From NCBI GenBank assembly GCA_019239895.1, contig JAFAZH010000033.1, forward strand, positions 110,977 to 174,976: DNA of 64,000 nucleotides. Direction: 5' to 3'. Shown here piece by piece: positions 46,162 through 55,450 of the stretch; positions within the stretch are counted from its first letter, which is position 1, and each line of letters starts with the position of its first letter. The stretch is from Abditibacteriaceae bacterium (GTDB taxonomy: Bacteria > Armatimonadota > Abditibacteriia > Abditibacteriales > Abditibacteriaceae). The notes beneath the pieces are model-generated. The model made no database searches and was not told the DNA's origin. It saw only the letters and a program-made list of their open reading frames with translations. Position numbers and translations under genes: made by a program.

Positions 46162-46189
46162 TTCTCACTTGCAACGTTTCAAGTGAGAA
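46162..46189. repeat. Element palindrome, copy 3
   Basis: 28 bp with one mismatch; half sites TTCTCACTTGCAAC and GTTTCAAGTGAGAA. Centre-to-centre distance to copy 2 is 68 bp. Confidence 0.9.
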
Positions 46190-46334
46190 ACCACCGATCA
46201 TCAGCTATCAAGCCGAATTTAGGGCTGCGGGTATTCGCCCCTGTCGTGGGTTGTCGGACGATTGTAGTTATCAATCATTTCCTGTTTGACAGCTTCGCGC
46301 CGCGCCGCTTCATTTGTATCAGACAGTCGGTAGA

Positions 46335-46426
46335 CCATTGTAAAAAAGTGGCACTCTACAAATTATGGAAAGAGGGGAGTTAGCTTGCTTACTGGCACCC
46401 TCCCAAAGCTCCATTTTTTACAATGG
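46335..46426. repeat. 90-bp inverted-repeat element B
   Basis: Perfect ends CCATTGTAAAAAA and TTTTTTACAATGG. Related to element A (39852-39940) in inverse orientation. Confidence 0.65.
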
Positions 46427-46482
46427 CGGGCGCTCTGACACTGGCTATGAAGAGCATTTTATAAACCTAAAATAAAAACGTG

Positions 46483-46511
46483 TTGCATCACTTTAAAACT
46501 TGTCCTATATT
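46483..46511 (+). promoter_or_regulatory. Candidate promoter of the module
   Basis: TTGCAT (46483-46488), 17-bp spacer, TATATT (46506-46511), in an AT-rich stretch upstream of the leader hairpins. Confidence 0.4.
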
Positions 46512-46686
46512 ATCACACCTAGAGTATCAACAAGTAGTCAAAAAAATACGTGAATTTTTTTATTGCAAAGCACAATTGTCCAGTACATACTTTGATATAG
46601 AGAAAAGAAAAACCGCATATCCGATTATCTTTTGCTTTCAGGATTCCTAGGCCCCTGCAATTGATAAAGAGATACACGGTTTGGGG

Positions 46687-46842
46687 GAGATTCAGCAAAC
46701 AAACCCGCTAGTCTGAATCTACCGCTTTTCATTATAAACCGCTGCGGTGTGGCTGAAAAGGCTTTACACCGTCAGCACAACTACAAAAGGGACAAAGGTA
46801 ATGTCAGGCTTGCGGGAGCCTGTCACTGCCTTTGTCCCTTTT
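46687..46842 (+). promoter_or_regulatory. Structured leader with terminator-like hairpin
   Basis: Three hairpins in a row: AGATTCAG with CTGAATCT; CGGTGT with ACACCG (46744-46770); and AAAAGGGACAAAGG (46785-46798) with 46829-46842, enclosing an inner GTCAGGCT hairpin and followed by TTTCTTT-like sequence. It may attenuate the downstream operon. No known riboswitch recognised. Confidence 0.5.
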
Positions 46843-46879
46843 CTTTATCACACAGATGTTTTTTGAGGAGTTACCCGCG

Positions 46880-47032
46880 ATGAATCAGCGACATAGACCA
46901 CCCACCAAGACATTGCCAGGTTGCCCCGGTTGGACTGGGTTTTGGCAGGAAACGATCAGGCTCAAGGGAGTTTTAGAATCGAGGCGGCTTGCCAGGGGCG
47001 ACCGCGCCCCGGCTGACCGCAAAGCCCAATAG
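46880..47032 (+). CDS. Small basic protein, 50 residues
   Basis: MNQRHRPPTKTLPGCPGWTG and a basic C-terminus. GAGGAG lies about 10 nt before the ATG. It is the first gene after the leader. Function unknown. Confidence 0.5.
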   Translation: MNQRHRPPTKTLPGCPGWTGFWQETIRLKGVLESRRLARGDRAPADRKAQ

Positions 47033-47273
47033 ATTTAGGATTGTTATTTTCGTTACTAAGATGCAGAGGTTAGCAACCGTTTTATAAAAACCATAAAGCC
47101 CCCTGTTTGCGAGACAGAGGGCTTAGAGGCGAAGCGGGGCGCTTTCATTCTGCAATCCTTGTGCGGAGGATTACATTGAACAATAGTTTACCCACATCCA
47201 GCCCAGCCAATCAAGTAGACCCAATTAGCCACTACTCGCCTTTCCTCTCTCAAGTGCAAGGGAGGCGATTACC

Positions 47274-48602
47274 CTGCCCCCGTTAGCTAATGCCCGTGAT
47301 CTGCGCTCCATACACGAGACGCTTTCACCGCTGGCCAAAGTTGAAGCAGTATTTTCCAAGTATCTTGCCATGTCAGGCAATGATACGTTGTATGTAACTT
47401 TAGGTGCTTTAGCCGCTAACTACTTGTCCGTTCGCAATGGCGGGGATGCCACATGGTTGCTCCTCATAGCACCACCATCGAGCGGGAAAACCGAGCATAT
47501 TTCGGCACTTACTTGCTTACCCGATGTTCACATGGCCGCAGAGATTAGCGTAGCAGCCCTGCTAAGCGGCACCCCCCGGCGCGAAAAAGCTAGAGATGCC
47601 AATGGTGGCCTGCTCAATCAAATTGGCGGATTCGGCATCTTATTACTGAAAGATTTCACAACTATTCTCAGCATGAAGCATGAGAAACGTGCTGAATTGC
47701 TTGCTGCATTAAGAGAGATTTATGATGGCAGTTGGACACGCTGTGTAGGCACTGATGGCGGAAAAATTCTCCATTGGAAGGGGCTGCTTGGCATCATCGC
47801 AGGTTGCACCGAAGCCATTGATACGCACCACGCCGTAATGAGTTCAATGGGAGAACGGTTCATATTCTTTCGATTGCCCACAGCCGACGACAAAATCCAA
47901 AAGCAGCGAGTCCGCCAAGCCCTATCCAACATCGGGCATGAATCAAAAATGCGGGAAGAACTTACCGATGCTGTGACAACCTTATTTGCCGGGATAGAGT
48001 GGCCCAAAAGCACTCCCCTTTTAAGTGAGCCAGAGCAGGCCCAACTCACCGATCTGGCTTGCCTTACGGCCCGTTGTCGTAGTGCTGTGGAAAGAGATAA
48101 TTATACACGACACATCATAAATATCCCTGATCCTGAAACCCCTACTCGTGTCGCACAACAACTCTATCGCTTGCTGTTAGGAATGCTGATTATCGGCGTT
48201 CCAAAGCCGACAGCCTGGCAAGTGTTGCTTAAAGTTGGCAAAGACTCTATGCCTAAGAGTCGCCTTAAAGTCTTTGAATTCCTCGCTGAAACTGACAAGC
48301 CACACACCACTGTTGCTATTGCAGCCTTGCTCAAATTTCCAACAATGACCGCAGAACGTGCCCTTGAAGACTTAAATGCTCACGGTATTGTGGAAAGAGA
48401 TAAGCCCCGTGAGAACTTAAATCAGTGGCAATTATCCGATTGGGCACGCTCTTGTTATCAGCGCATCAAGGCGGACTTACCCGAAAACTCCCCTATCTCT
48501 TTAATAACAGAAAACAGGTGTGGGGGGGATAAAACGGGTAAGTGGAAAAACAAACGGAAGGACGCCCCGCATCTGGAATGTGTGGCAGGAGGATCAAAAT
48601 GA
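47274..48602 (+). CDS. P-loop ATPase of phage/plasmid type
   Basis: 442 residues if started at CTG 47274. Walker A APPSSGKTE, then SGTPRREKARDANGGLLNQIG, Walker B-like GILLLKDFTTIL, ALREIYDGSWTRCVGTDGGK and GERFIFFRLP; the C-terminal third has a winged-helix region (HTTVAIAALLKFPTMTAERALEDL). I recall this arrangement in phage and mobile-element ATPases. The first ATG is at 47370, but the frame is open upstream and codes for a segment that continues the family pattern (SPLAKVEAVFSKYL); GGGAGG lies 8 nt before a CTG and no ATG, GTG or TTG is available there. Its stop overlaps the topoisomerase start (ATGA), so the two are coupled. Confidence 0.75.
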   Translation: MPPLANARDLRSIHETLSPLAKVEAVFSKYLAMSGNDTLYVTLGALAANYLSVRNGGDATWLLLIAPPSSGKTEHISALTCLPDVHMAAEISVAALLSGTPRREKARDANGGLLNQIGGFGILLLKDFTTILSMKHEKRAELLAALREIYDGSWTRCVGTDGGKILHWKGLLGIIAGCTEAIDTHHAVMSSMGERFIFFRLPTADDKIQKQRVRQALSNIGHESKMREELTDAVTTLFAGIEWPKSTPLLSEPEQAQLTDLACLTARCRSAVERDNYTRHIINIPDPETPTRVAQQLYRLLLGMLIIGVPKPTAWQVLLKVGKDSMPKSRLKVFEFLAETDKPHTTVAIAALLKFPTMTAERALEDLNAHGIVERDKPRENLNQWQLSDWARSCYQRIKADLPENSPISLITENRCGGDKTGKWKNKRKDAPHLECVAGGSK

Positions 48603-51220
48603 ATGAGAAGCTTAAACGCGCCACGTTCAGCACGGACAGAGCGTTAGAATTTTTTAGTGAAAAAGAGTTGACCATGCAAATAGGTCATGCCCGCAATCTT
48701 TGGGCTATCGCTTTGGTGAAAGAGCTAATTGATAATGCACTCGACGCCTGCGAAAGTGCCGGTATTGCTCCACAGATCACCGTCATTGTGGAACCCGATG
48801 CTGTGAGTGTGCAGGATAATGGGCCGGGCCTACCAGTTGATGTCCTAACCCGCTCTCTGGATTATCTCATTCGTGTTTCTGACAAATTGCATTATATTTC
48901 GCCGACTCGCGGCCAACAGGGGAACGCCCTCAAATGCGTATGGGCAGCGCCTTTTGTGGTGGATGGGGAACACGGTCAAGTTGAAGTGACTACTCACGGC
49001 CAGCGGCACCTGATTGATGTCACCCTTGACCGCATCGCCCAGCGGCCCCGTATTGAACATTCGATACATCCGTCCGATGTAAAAAATGGCACGATTGTAA
49101 AAATGTATTGGTCAGAGATAGCTGGCTTACTGACCAATCCCAAAAAGACAAGTTCTTACAATGACGGCTATTTTCAAGAGCCATTTTGTGATCTGCTCAC
49201 CCTGGTTACACGCTATGCCGGGTGTAATCCGCACGCTACTTTCATCTTACGCACTCCTGATTGCTGTGTTGCATATGAGGCCACTTCACCAGACTTTGCC
49301 AAGTGGTGGCCCAACACCCCCACTTCACCCCATTGGTATAACGCTGAGCAACTCAAGGCTTTAATCGCCGGTTACTTATCTCAGGAACAAGAAACAGGAG
49401 GCAAGCCGCAAACGGTGCGCGAGTTCGTCGCAGAGTTCAATGGTCTCAGTGGCACGGCCAAACAGAAGGCTGTCACAGATACGGCGGGGCTATCTGGCGC
49501 AACCTTGCGTGACATGGTGCAAGATAACGATTTGTCAGTTGAACGGGTTAAGGCGCTGCTAACGGCCATGCAAAGCCAGGCACGGCCCATTAAAGCGGCG
49601 GCACTTGGTGTGTTAGGTGAAGACCATATCAAACAGCACTTAATACAGCGCCTCAACGTTTCACCTGACAGCATTCGTTACCGTAAATTTGCAAGTGAGA
49701 TTGAAGGGCTACCATACGTCGTAGAGATATCCTTTGGCGTCTACGCTGCTAATGCTCCCACGACTTCTACCAGTGTCACCAGCATCGGCTTGAACTTCGC
49801 ACCTGCGCTTACTCTATCGCTGGATAGCTTAGATCGAATGTTATATAAGGCCAAAGTATATGATGATGATCCGGTTCATGTCTTCGTTCATCTGGTGTGC
49901 CCTCGTTTCGATTATAAAGACCGGGGCAAAAGCTTTCTGAACCTACCCGCTACCGTGCGTGGTGAATTGGGTAAATACGTTGAGTCCGTCTGCAAATCAT
50001 GGACAATAAAAAAGCGCCAGGCTGACCGGCAAGGCAAAGTGAGCGAGCGTGAATTAGATGAGTTGCGGCGCTCAAAACGAGCCAAAGAAATAGATATTAA
50101 AGAAGCCGCCTATTCAGTGATGAAAAGGGCTTATTTGGAGACCAGTGTAAATAATCGGTATCCAGCTAATGCACGTCAGGTCATGTATGCAGCCCGCCCA
50201 GAAGTTCTAAGGATTACTGGTGGCAAATGCTGGAAAAATTCGACTTACTTCACTCAAACTCTCCTGCCGGACTTCGTAGAAGAGCACCCGGAATTAACAG
50301 CGGACTGGGACGTGGTCTTCGATGCCAGAGGCCATATCGTTGAGCCGCACACGGGACAAAGAATTGATTTGGGGACGGTGGCTGTCCGTCGTTATATTGC
50401 TGGTTGGAGCGATATAATTAGCGAAACCCTCAATGTTGAGATAGGCCACGGATGCCCCACCAGTGGCCCCGGCAACCGCTTCAAATATGCTCTCTTTATT
50501 GAGAAAGAAGGCTTTGACGAACTCATCAAGAGTGCCCAGATTGCCAGTCGCTATGACATTGCCATTATGTCCACCAAGGGGATGTCAGTGACCGCAGCGC
50601 GTAGCCTTGTAGAAAAGCTATCGGAACAAGGGGTTACGATTCTGGTCATGCACGATTTTGATAAATCAGGCTTCTCTATTCTTCACACCTTACGTAATGA
50701 CACCCGCCGTTTTCGCTTCAAAGTGCCACCTCGCGTGATTGACTTGGGGCTACGGTTGGCTGATGTCACAGAAATGAATCTGCAAAGCGAGATAGTAGAA
50801 TACAAGGGCAAAGTAGACCCGCGCATTAACCTGCGTGAGAGTGGCGCAACTGAGGAGGAATGTGATTTCTTAGTCCAGCAGCAGAATTCTAACGGTGGAT
50901 GGAGTGGTCAGCGCGTCGAGCTTAACGCTATGATGCGCTCAGACGTGATTATTCAATGGATAGAGCGCAAGCTTGAAGGCGCGGGCGTCTGCAAGTATGT
51001 GCCAGAGCCAGAGGTATTAGATGCCGCTTATCGGCGTGCCGTGCGCCGTGCCGTTGTGCAACAGGCTATAGACAACGCGCTTTGTAACTTGGACGCCGAC
51101 GCACATATAGAAGTCCCTGAAGGGCTATCAGAGGCCGTTAGAACCGCCATAGTTGGCACGCCGCAACCGTGGGACGAAGCCGTTTATAATCTGGCGAAGG
51201 GGGTGCCTTCTCATGGCTGA
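48599..51220 (+). CDS. Fused topoisomerase VI-like protein (Topo VIII type, B and A parts in one chain)
   Basis: 873 residues; AGGAGG upstream of the ATG. The N-terminal part is a GHKL ATPase: N-box KELIDNALDAC (41-51), G1 VQDNGPGLP (71-79), G2 SPTRGQQGNALK (101-112). A helical region (about 285-360) and a Top6B-like transducer (about 375-500, CPRFDYKDRGKSFL) follow. The C-terminal part is Spo11/Top6A-like: winged helix with candidate nucleophile Tyr530 (ARQVMYAARPEV) and a Toprim domain with Glu635 (FIEKEGFDEL) and Asp686/Asp688 (HDFDKSG). B-A fusion is known from Topo VIII in plasmids and integrated elements. It should cut and pass double-stranded DNA, here probably for element replication or segregation. 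Confidence 0.88.
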   Translation: MNEKLKRATFSTDRALEFFSEKELTMQIGHARNLWAIALVKELIDNALDACESAGIAPQITVIVEPDAVSVQDNGPGLPVDVLTRSLDYLIRVSDKLHYISPTRGQQGNALKCVWAAPFVVDGEHGQVEVTTHGQRHLIDVTLDRIAQRPRIEHSIHPSDVKNGTIVKMYWSEIAGLLTNPKKTSSYNDGYFQEPFCDLLTLVTRYAGCNPHATFILRTPDCCVAYEATSPDFAKWWPNTPTSPHWYNAEQLKALIAGYLSQEQETGGKPQTVREFVAEFNGLSGTAKQKAVTDTAGLSGATLRDMVQDNDLSVERVKALLTAMQSQARPIKAAALGVLGEDHIKQHLIQRLNVSPDSIRYRKFASEIEGLPYVVEISFGVYAANAPTTSTSVTSIGLNFAPALTLSLDSLDRMLYKAKVYDDDPVHVFVHLVCPRFDYKDRGKSFLNLPATVRGELGKYVESVCKSWTIKKRQADRQGKVSERELDELRRSKRAKEIDIKEAAYSVMKRAYLETSVNNRYPANARQVMYAARPEVLRITGGKCWKNSTYFTQTLLPDFVEEHPELTADWDVVFDARGHIVEPHTGQRIDLGTVAVRRYIAGWSDIISETLNVEIGHGCPTSGPGNRFKYALFIEKEGFDELIKSAQIASRYDIAIMSTKGMSVTAARSLVEKLSEQGVTILVMHDFDKSGFSILHTLRNDTRRFRFKVPPRVIDLGLRLADVTEMNLQSEIVEYKGKVDPRINLRESGATEEECDFLVQQQNSNGGWSGQRVELNAMMRSDVIIQWIERKLEGAGVCKYVPEPEVLDAAYRRAVRRAVVQQAIDNALCNLDADAHIEVPEGLSEAVRTAIVGTPQPWDEAVYNLAKGVPSHG

Positions 51221-51395
51221 ACTCATTGAGTTGCGTGCGCCGGGGGGGAAGTTGGCGGGAAAATTTGACCAGGAGAAAGAGGTCATTATTATCAAAACTC
51301 AGGGGCAAGAAATTGCTTTTAATTTAAGCGATTTATTGCCAAAGAACCTGCATCGGCGGGTAGTCTATGGTAAACTGAAAGATAGTAGTAACTAA
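51213..51395 (+). CDS. Small hypothetical protein after the topoisomerase
   Basis: 60 residues, MAELIELRAPGGKLAGKF. The start overlaps the topoisomerase 3' end by 8 nt, with AAGGGGG upstream, so it is coupled. All-beta N-terminal part; no family recognised. Confidence 0.65.
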   Translation: MAELIELRAPGGKLAGKFDQEKEVIIIKTQGQEIAFNLSDLLPKNLHRRVVYGKLKDSSN

Positions 51396-51442
51396 GCCAC
51401 ATTTGTGCCTAAGCCCATCTTAATATAAGCCAGAGCGCCAAG

Positions 51443-51503
51443 CCGCAACCAGAGCGCCAGGACAGTAAGCCGAGTTTTCGGTTTATGGTTCTGGCGCTTT
51501 TTA
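51443..51503 (+). terminator. Terminator between the topoisomerase and tail modules
   Basis: CCAGAGCGCCAG-type arm pairs with CTGGCGCT followed by TTTTTATTTCTT; an inner hairpin (AAGCCGA with TCGGTTT) lies in the loop. The next ATG is 7 nt further, so tail genes may be controlled by read-through. Confidence 0.6.
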
Positions 51504-51509
51504 TTTCTT

Positions 51510-52652
51510 ATGCCGATTACCCGCAACGACTTCAAAGACCTACCCTCATCAGGGCAAATTCCTGATGACCGGGTGCCCGCGTCTGAATTTGCGGTGTCCT
51601 ACTATTTTCAATCAACTGGCTATCTCGACCCATCGAATCCCAACCAGAGTTTTAAAGGTGACATCAAGCTACACGTCTTGGATAGTGCGGGCAATCTCAA
51701 GTATGAGATTCTATTGCATGAAGAGTTCAATTTCTTCATTTTTCCGCTCCTCTACACCTGGAACTGGGTTCCTACTGCGGAGAAGATAACAGGCACTAAA
51801 GCCGATGGCAGCGCAATGTCTACCTTGGGCGCGGCTACGTTTGGGGTAGACCCGGCTGAAGGTAGCGGCGTGGATTTAGGTAGTGCGGAGATGGATTGTC
51901 GGTTTTATTCTGGTATCTTCACCGAACCACTTAGCCCCGGCGACCATTTAAAAATAATTTTCCATAACCTCAGTGCCGGGTTCTTGGTTGACCAGGCGAG
52001 TCTGCAACTGGCAACGCTGTTAGGTGGCTTTAATGGCTGCTTTGTGCGCAATCCTCAGCAGGGCAAGACATTTTATATCTATCAGGGTAAAACGGGCCTG
52101 CAATGCCACGTTACGCGCCAAGAAACGGGCTTTACGCCGTCTGATAGTGACCCGCTTGTAGTGGCAGGCACAGCGCGTAATGCGTGGCTCTCTCTGCACA
52201 ACACGGGCCTGCTCTGTCTGGCTGATGTAAGTGGTTTGCACGTTATTGGTTCAGCTAATAGCGGTCAAACGTGGGAGGAAAAGATGCCAGTTGTAACCGA
52301 CATAACGCCACTGGCTACCGTGCCCAGTGCAGACGGCGGCGCTCAATATCTTTTAGCTACGGCTGCCATTGATGGCGTGGAGATCGGCACGCAAGGCACC
52401 CCTGGGACAATAGCTAAGGGTGATTTGTTGCGCGTCATTTTACGCGGTAGTAAAGGCGCACAACCGGGCCAAGACTTGGTTATAGCACTCAAGCAAAAAG
52501 TGACCGGCACACTCCCGCCTAAGACCGGTATTGTCGGCTTACACCTTCATAACACCACTTTCCGGCTCTTAGTGAACGATGGTGGTAAAGTGCGTTGGTT
52601 CGATTCCCTTGACTTTATGCAGACGTGGACAGAAAAAGTGAGCGTGAACTAA
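51510..52652 (+). CDS. Tail-module protein with Asp-box (BNR) like repeats
   Basis: 380 residues. Two sialidase-type Asp-box motifs (SANSGQTWEEK and the related DFMQTWTEKV) in a beta-rich chain; such repeats occur in virion fibre and surface proteins. First gene of the tail-like module; its stop overlaps the next start (TAATG). Assignment to the virion is by context. Confidence 0.55.
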   Translation: MPITRNDFKDLPSSGQIPDDRVPASEFAVSYYFQSTGYLDPSNPNQSFKGDIKLHVLDSAGNLKYEILLHEEFNFFIFPLLYTWNWVPTAEKITGTKADGSAMSTLGAATFGVDPAEGSGVDLGSAEMDCRFYSGIFTEPLSPGDHLKIIFHNLSAGFLVDQASLQLATLLGGFNGCFVRNPQQGKTFYIYQGKTGLQCHVTRQETGFTPSDSDPLVVAGTARNAWLSLHNTGLLCLADVSGLHVIGSANSGQTWEEKMPVVTDITPLATVPSADGGAQYLLATAAIDGVEIGTQGTPGTIAKGDLLRVILRGSKGAQPGQDLVIALKQKVTGTLPPKTGIVGLHLHNTTFRLLVNDGGKVRWFDSLDFMQTWTEKVSVN

Positions 52653-55189
52653 TGACCCATAGCGACCCGCAAAAACTAACGCCTCATGTGCAAATCTTAG
52701 TTTATAATTCAGCTTTCGAGAGCCAGGGCAACCACCATTTGTGTATTAGCGACGTGGTAGCCGGTTATATCGCACAGAATCAAGGGGAAGCGTTAGACAC
52801 GACGCCTGATGGTGGCAACTTTGACGCTAACCAGTGGCAGCAGCAAGCATTTACGTCTATTGACCCCAACATTGAGTTAGTGCGCTTTATGGAAGATGGC
52901 CGCGCTTATTTCGGTGCGGCGGCTGCCGGAATGGTAGGCGGCAAAGCGGTGCTAACCCTCAAGCCGCGTGAAGTGCGCGTGCATAGTGTCATTGATTACC
53001 ATAAGCCCAACGACCCTACAGGCGATGCCGCTTTTGACATCTTTAAGTGGCGTGGTTACAAAGGCGATAGTTGGGAATGTGTGATGCCCAACCGCCAACC
53101 CCTGCAAACGCGCATCAGTCACGGGCGGCAAAATCCCGATGAAACGATTATCGCTGCAACCGTGCAAAGTCTCAAAGCTGACCAGGGCTTAAGGGGCTAT
53201 ATTGGTTTTGAGGGCATTGCGCATTTGCAAAAGACGGCGGCGGGTTTTCGTGCAATCTGGGGGAGTGGCGTTTACTCGATCTGTTGGCGGCAATACAATA
53301 AGCCCACTATAGATCACCGGGTTAATAACGATTGGCAGCTTCTCAAACGCTTAGATGAAGCCGACTTTTGCGGCTTTGGGCAAGCCGGTTATGAGGATGT
53401 GCCTTTTGAAGTGCGGCGCATAGATAACCGCATGGTGGTAACATTAGGTGCTAATTCTTGGTGGATTGCTGAAAGCTTACCCGCCTATGTCGGCAGTAGT
53501 AGCACCGAACTTCGCCCCGCCCATTGGCCCAGAGGCAAGATTGAGATTCATAGTTGGGGCGCTAATATCACCTTTGGTCTATCCCTGCTTTCACAGTTGG
53601 ACAGTAAAGAGAAGCAGATACCCGGCAGCTTTGGCCGCTCCATTCCCCGCGCTATTCGGCGCACTCCCGGCACTGAGACCGTGAACGGTTATGCGGGTGG
53701 CTATCAATATGGCACAGCTCTAGTAAAAGTTGAAGCCACAGCCAATGCTCAGACCGTAGATTATACCTGCACTCTGACACCTGATGTAGAGGGCGTGAAC
53801 GCTCCCTGTGTCGCTGTTGTCATGGTGAACTTTGAAGGCAGCACAACTCAAAATACCCCGGCTTTTATTGATCTACGGCCTTATGCTTCAAGTCTGCGTT
53901 ATATCGGCACGGAACCGGGCTTGCAAGCCAGCACGGAAGTGCAAATTACCATTGACCGGGCGCGACTGACTAAAGATATTCCCAACTGGACAGACTACGT
54001 TACACCCTTTGCTCCCTTGCGCGTGAACACTATTGAAAAGTGGTTGCACCTTGGCACTGGCACCGATTACCGTCCCGGCCCTCTCACTTCGCCAATACCT
54101 ACCACGCCAGGTATAACGGCAGACGAGCCAGAGAATCTATTTGATGGCTACATTACTAACCCCGATAAAGATTTAGAGGGCTTTGGCGATTACAGCATGA
54201 TGGTGGTAGGGCGTGACAAGATGCTACGCGCTCAAGAGCCAAGTGGTTATGTCGGCAATCAATACGCACCGGCAGACTTGCTATTTGCCATGAATAACGG
54301 CAATCCCATCTATGGCGGCGACTATATTAAATACACCATCAAGGTCGGTATTTCAGAAGATGAAGCCAATAGAATTAACGGCAACGGCGACCCCTTAGCT
54401 TTCTTTCCTGAGAACCATTACCCTTTGTTCTCCATGCAGAATGATAATGTGGGTTACTTTCCTGCTATTAAGCTCTTGATGCAAGGCAGTTTCCAACTTG
54501 CGCCTAACTTTGGCGGCTGGCTTATAGACCTCTGGTATCAGGTGTGCGACATAGACCGCGCCGTGATTTATTACGGTCTTTCTCCCCTCTCGACAGATGG
54601 CAAACGCTCCTATATCTATGGTCGCTGGCCTGAGATTATTCGCGCCTGGGGCAACACCCTTAAAGTGATTCCCGACTGCTACTATCAGGCAGGCGACGAC
54701 AATTTTGCATTGAACCGCCTGAATGTGAAATATCGCTATGACAAATCTTTTAACACAGTGGTAGCGTGGGGGCCGCGCTTAGGTGGCATAGCCGGACAAG
54801 TTACCCCTTCGCTCTTTCAAGGCTATTCAAGATTACCTGCTGATGACCCCCGCGCTGAGGAAAAATCATGGCCGCGCACCTTGCCTGTCCAACAGGACTT
54901 TTTAGGCCAGGGAGAGGGCTTGGCGCAGGTAGAGGCAGATGCGATAATGAGCCAACTTGAGGGTGTGGAACCCCGTGATCTGTCAATTCACATACCACGC
55001 GGCGACCTGTCTATTCACGTTGGCATGAAGGTGCAACCCAAACTGCAAAAGCCGCGTAGTGATACCTCGCTTGGGGTGAATGGTGAAGAGTTTAGGGTTA
55101 AACGTGCCGAGCATTATTGGGACTTCTTAGTTGATGAGCAAACTACTGACATCAATGCCCGCCCTATCAGTCCCGTTTCTGGTTATTAA
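52652..55189 (+). CDS. Large tail-like structural protein, possible baseplate hub
   Basis: 845 residues from MTHSDPQKL. The first half is beta-rich (TLKPREVRVHSVIDYHKP, SWWIAESLPAYVGSSS). The last 120 residues have the look of hub/late-control-D-like proteins (LSIHVGMKVQPKL ... EEFRVKRAEHYWDF). Translation is coupled to the upstream gene through a TAATG overlap. No homologue is recognised with certainty. Confidence 0.5.
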   Translation: MTHSDPQKLTPHVQILVYNSAFESQGNHHLCISDVVAGYIAQNQGEALDTTPDGGNFDANQWQQQAFTSIDPNIELVRFMEDGRAYFGAAAAGMVGGKAVLTLKPREVRVHSVIDYHKPNDPTGDAAFDIFKWRGYKGDSWECVMPNRQPLQTRISHGRQNPDETIIAATVQSLKADQGLRGYIGFEGIAHLQKTAAGFRAIWGSGVYSICWRQYNKPTIDHRVNNDWQLLKRLDEADFCGFGQAGYEDVPFEVRRIDNRMVVTLGANSWWIAESLPAYVGSSSTELRPAHWPRGKIEIHSWGANITFGLSLLSQLDSKEKQIPGSFGRSIPRAIRRTPGTETVNGYAGGYQYGTALVKVEATANAQTVDYTCTLTPDVEGVNAPCVAVVMVNFEGSTTQNTPAFIDLRPYASSLRYIGTEPGLQASTEVQITIDRARLTKDIPNWTDYVTPFAPLRVNTIEKWLHLGTGTDYRPGPLTSPIPTTPGITADEPENLFDGYITNPDKDLEGFGDYSMMVVGRDKMLRAQEPSGYVGNQYAPADLLFAMNNGNPIYGGDYIKYTIKVGISEDEANRINGNGDPLAFFPENHYPLFSMQNDNVGYFPAIKLLMQGSFQLAPNFGGWLIDLWYQVCDIDRAVIYYGLSPLSTDGKRSYIYGRWPEIIRAWGNTLKVIPDCYYQAGDDNFALNRLNVKYRYDKSFNTVVAWGPRLGGIAGQVTPSLFQGYSRLPADDPRAEEKSWPRTLPVQQDFLGQGEGLAQVEADAIMSQLEGVEPRDLSIHIPRGDLSIHVGMKVQPKLQKPRSDTSLGVNGEEFRVKRAEHYWDFLVDEQTTDINARPISPVSGY

Positions 55190-55212
55190 GCCTCTGGTTA
55201 TTAGGGAGCATC

Positions 55213-55440
55213 ATGGCAAACGTCACACAAAAGCACGTTCAAGAGGTAATGGCAGAGCAAGTTGCAAGGCGTGCCGTTGCAATTATAGAAACAAGGGCCG
55301 CAACTCGTGAGGCTATAGCTCGCACGGGTAGCCCTGAGCCTGTTAGCGGTAACGGGTATTACGATGAAAACGGGCACTGGCAATCTTATCTCAGGTGTGA
55401 CGTTGACCGCATAGATAGCGGGCGCGGCTGTGCGCCTTAA
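55213..55440 (+). CDS. Tandem paralogue 1 (NVTQKHVQEV family)
   Basis: 75 residues; GGGAG upstream. Helical N-terminus ANVTQKHVQEVMAEQ, a conserved AIARTGSPEP and GYYDENGHWQSYLRCDVD. One of three adjacent paralogues within a tail-like module; perhaps small structural subunits. Function unknown. Confidence 0.7.
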   Translation: MANVTQKHVQEVMAEQVARRAVAIIETRAATREAIARTGSPEPVSGNGYYDENGHWQSYLRCDVDRIDSGRGCAP

Positions 55441-55450
55441 AGGAATTGAT

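Larger units (their letters stand above)
45978..46879. other. Intergenic control region before the ATPase-topoisomerase-tail module
   Basis: About 900 bp without a gene. It holds palindromes 2 and 3, inverted-repeat element B, an AT-rich stretch (46450-46660), a candidate promoter and a structured leader. This would suit an origin or a main control region of the element. Confidence 0.5.

Noticed and set aside
52597..52607. GGTTCGATTCC, like a tRNA T-arm
   Set aside because: It lies inside a conserved reading frame and has no acceptor stem or anticodon arm around it.
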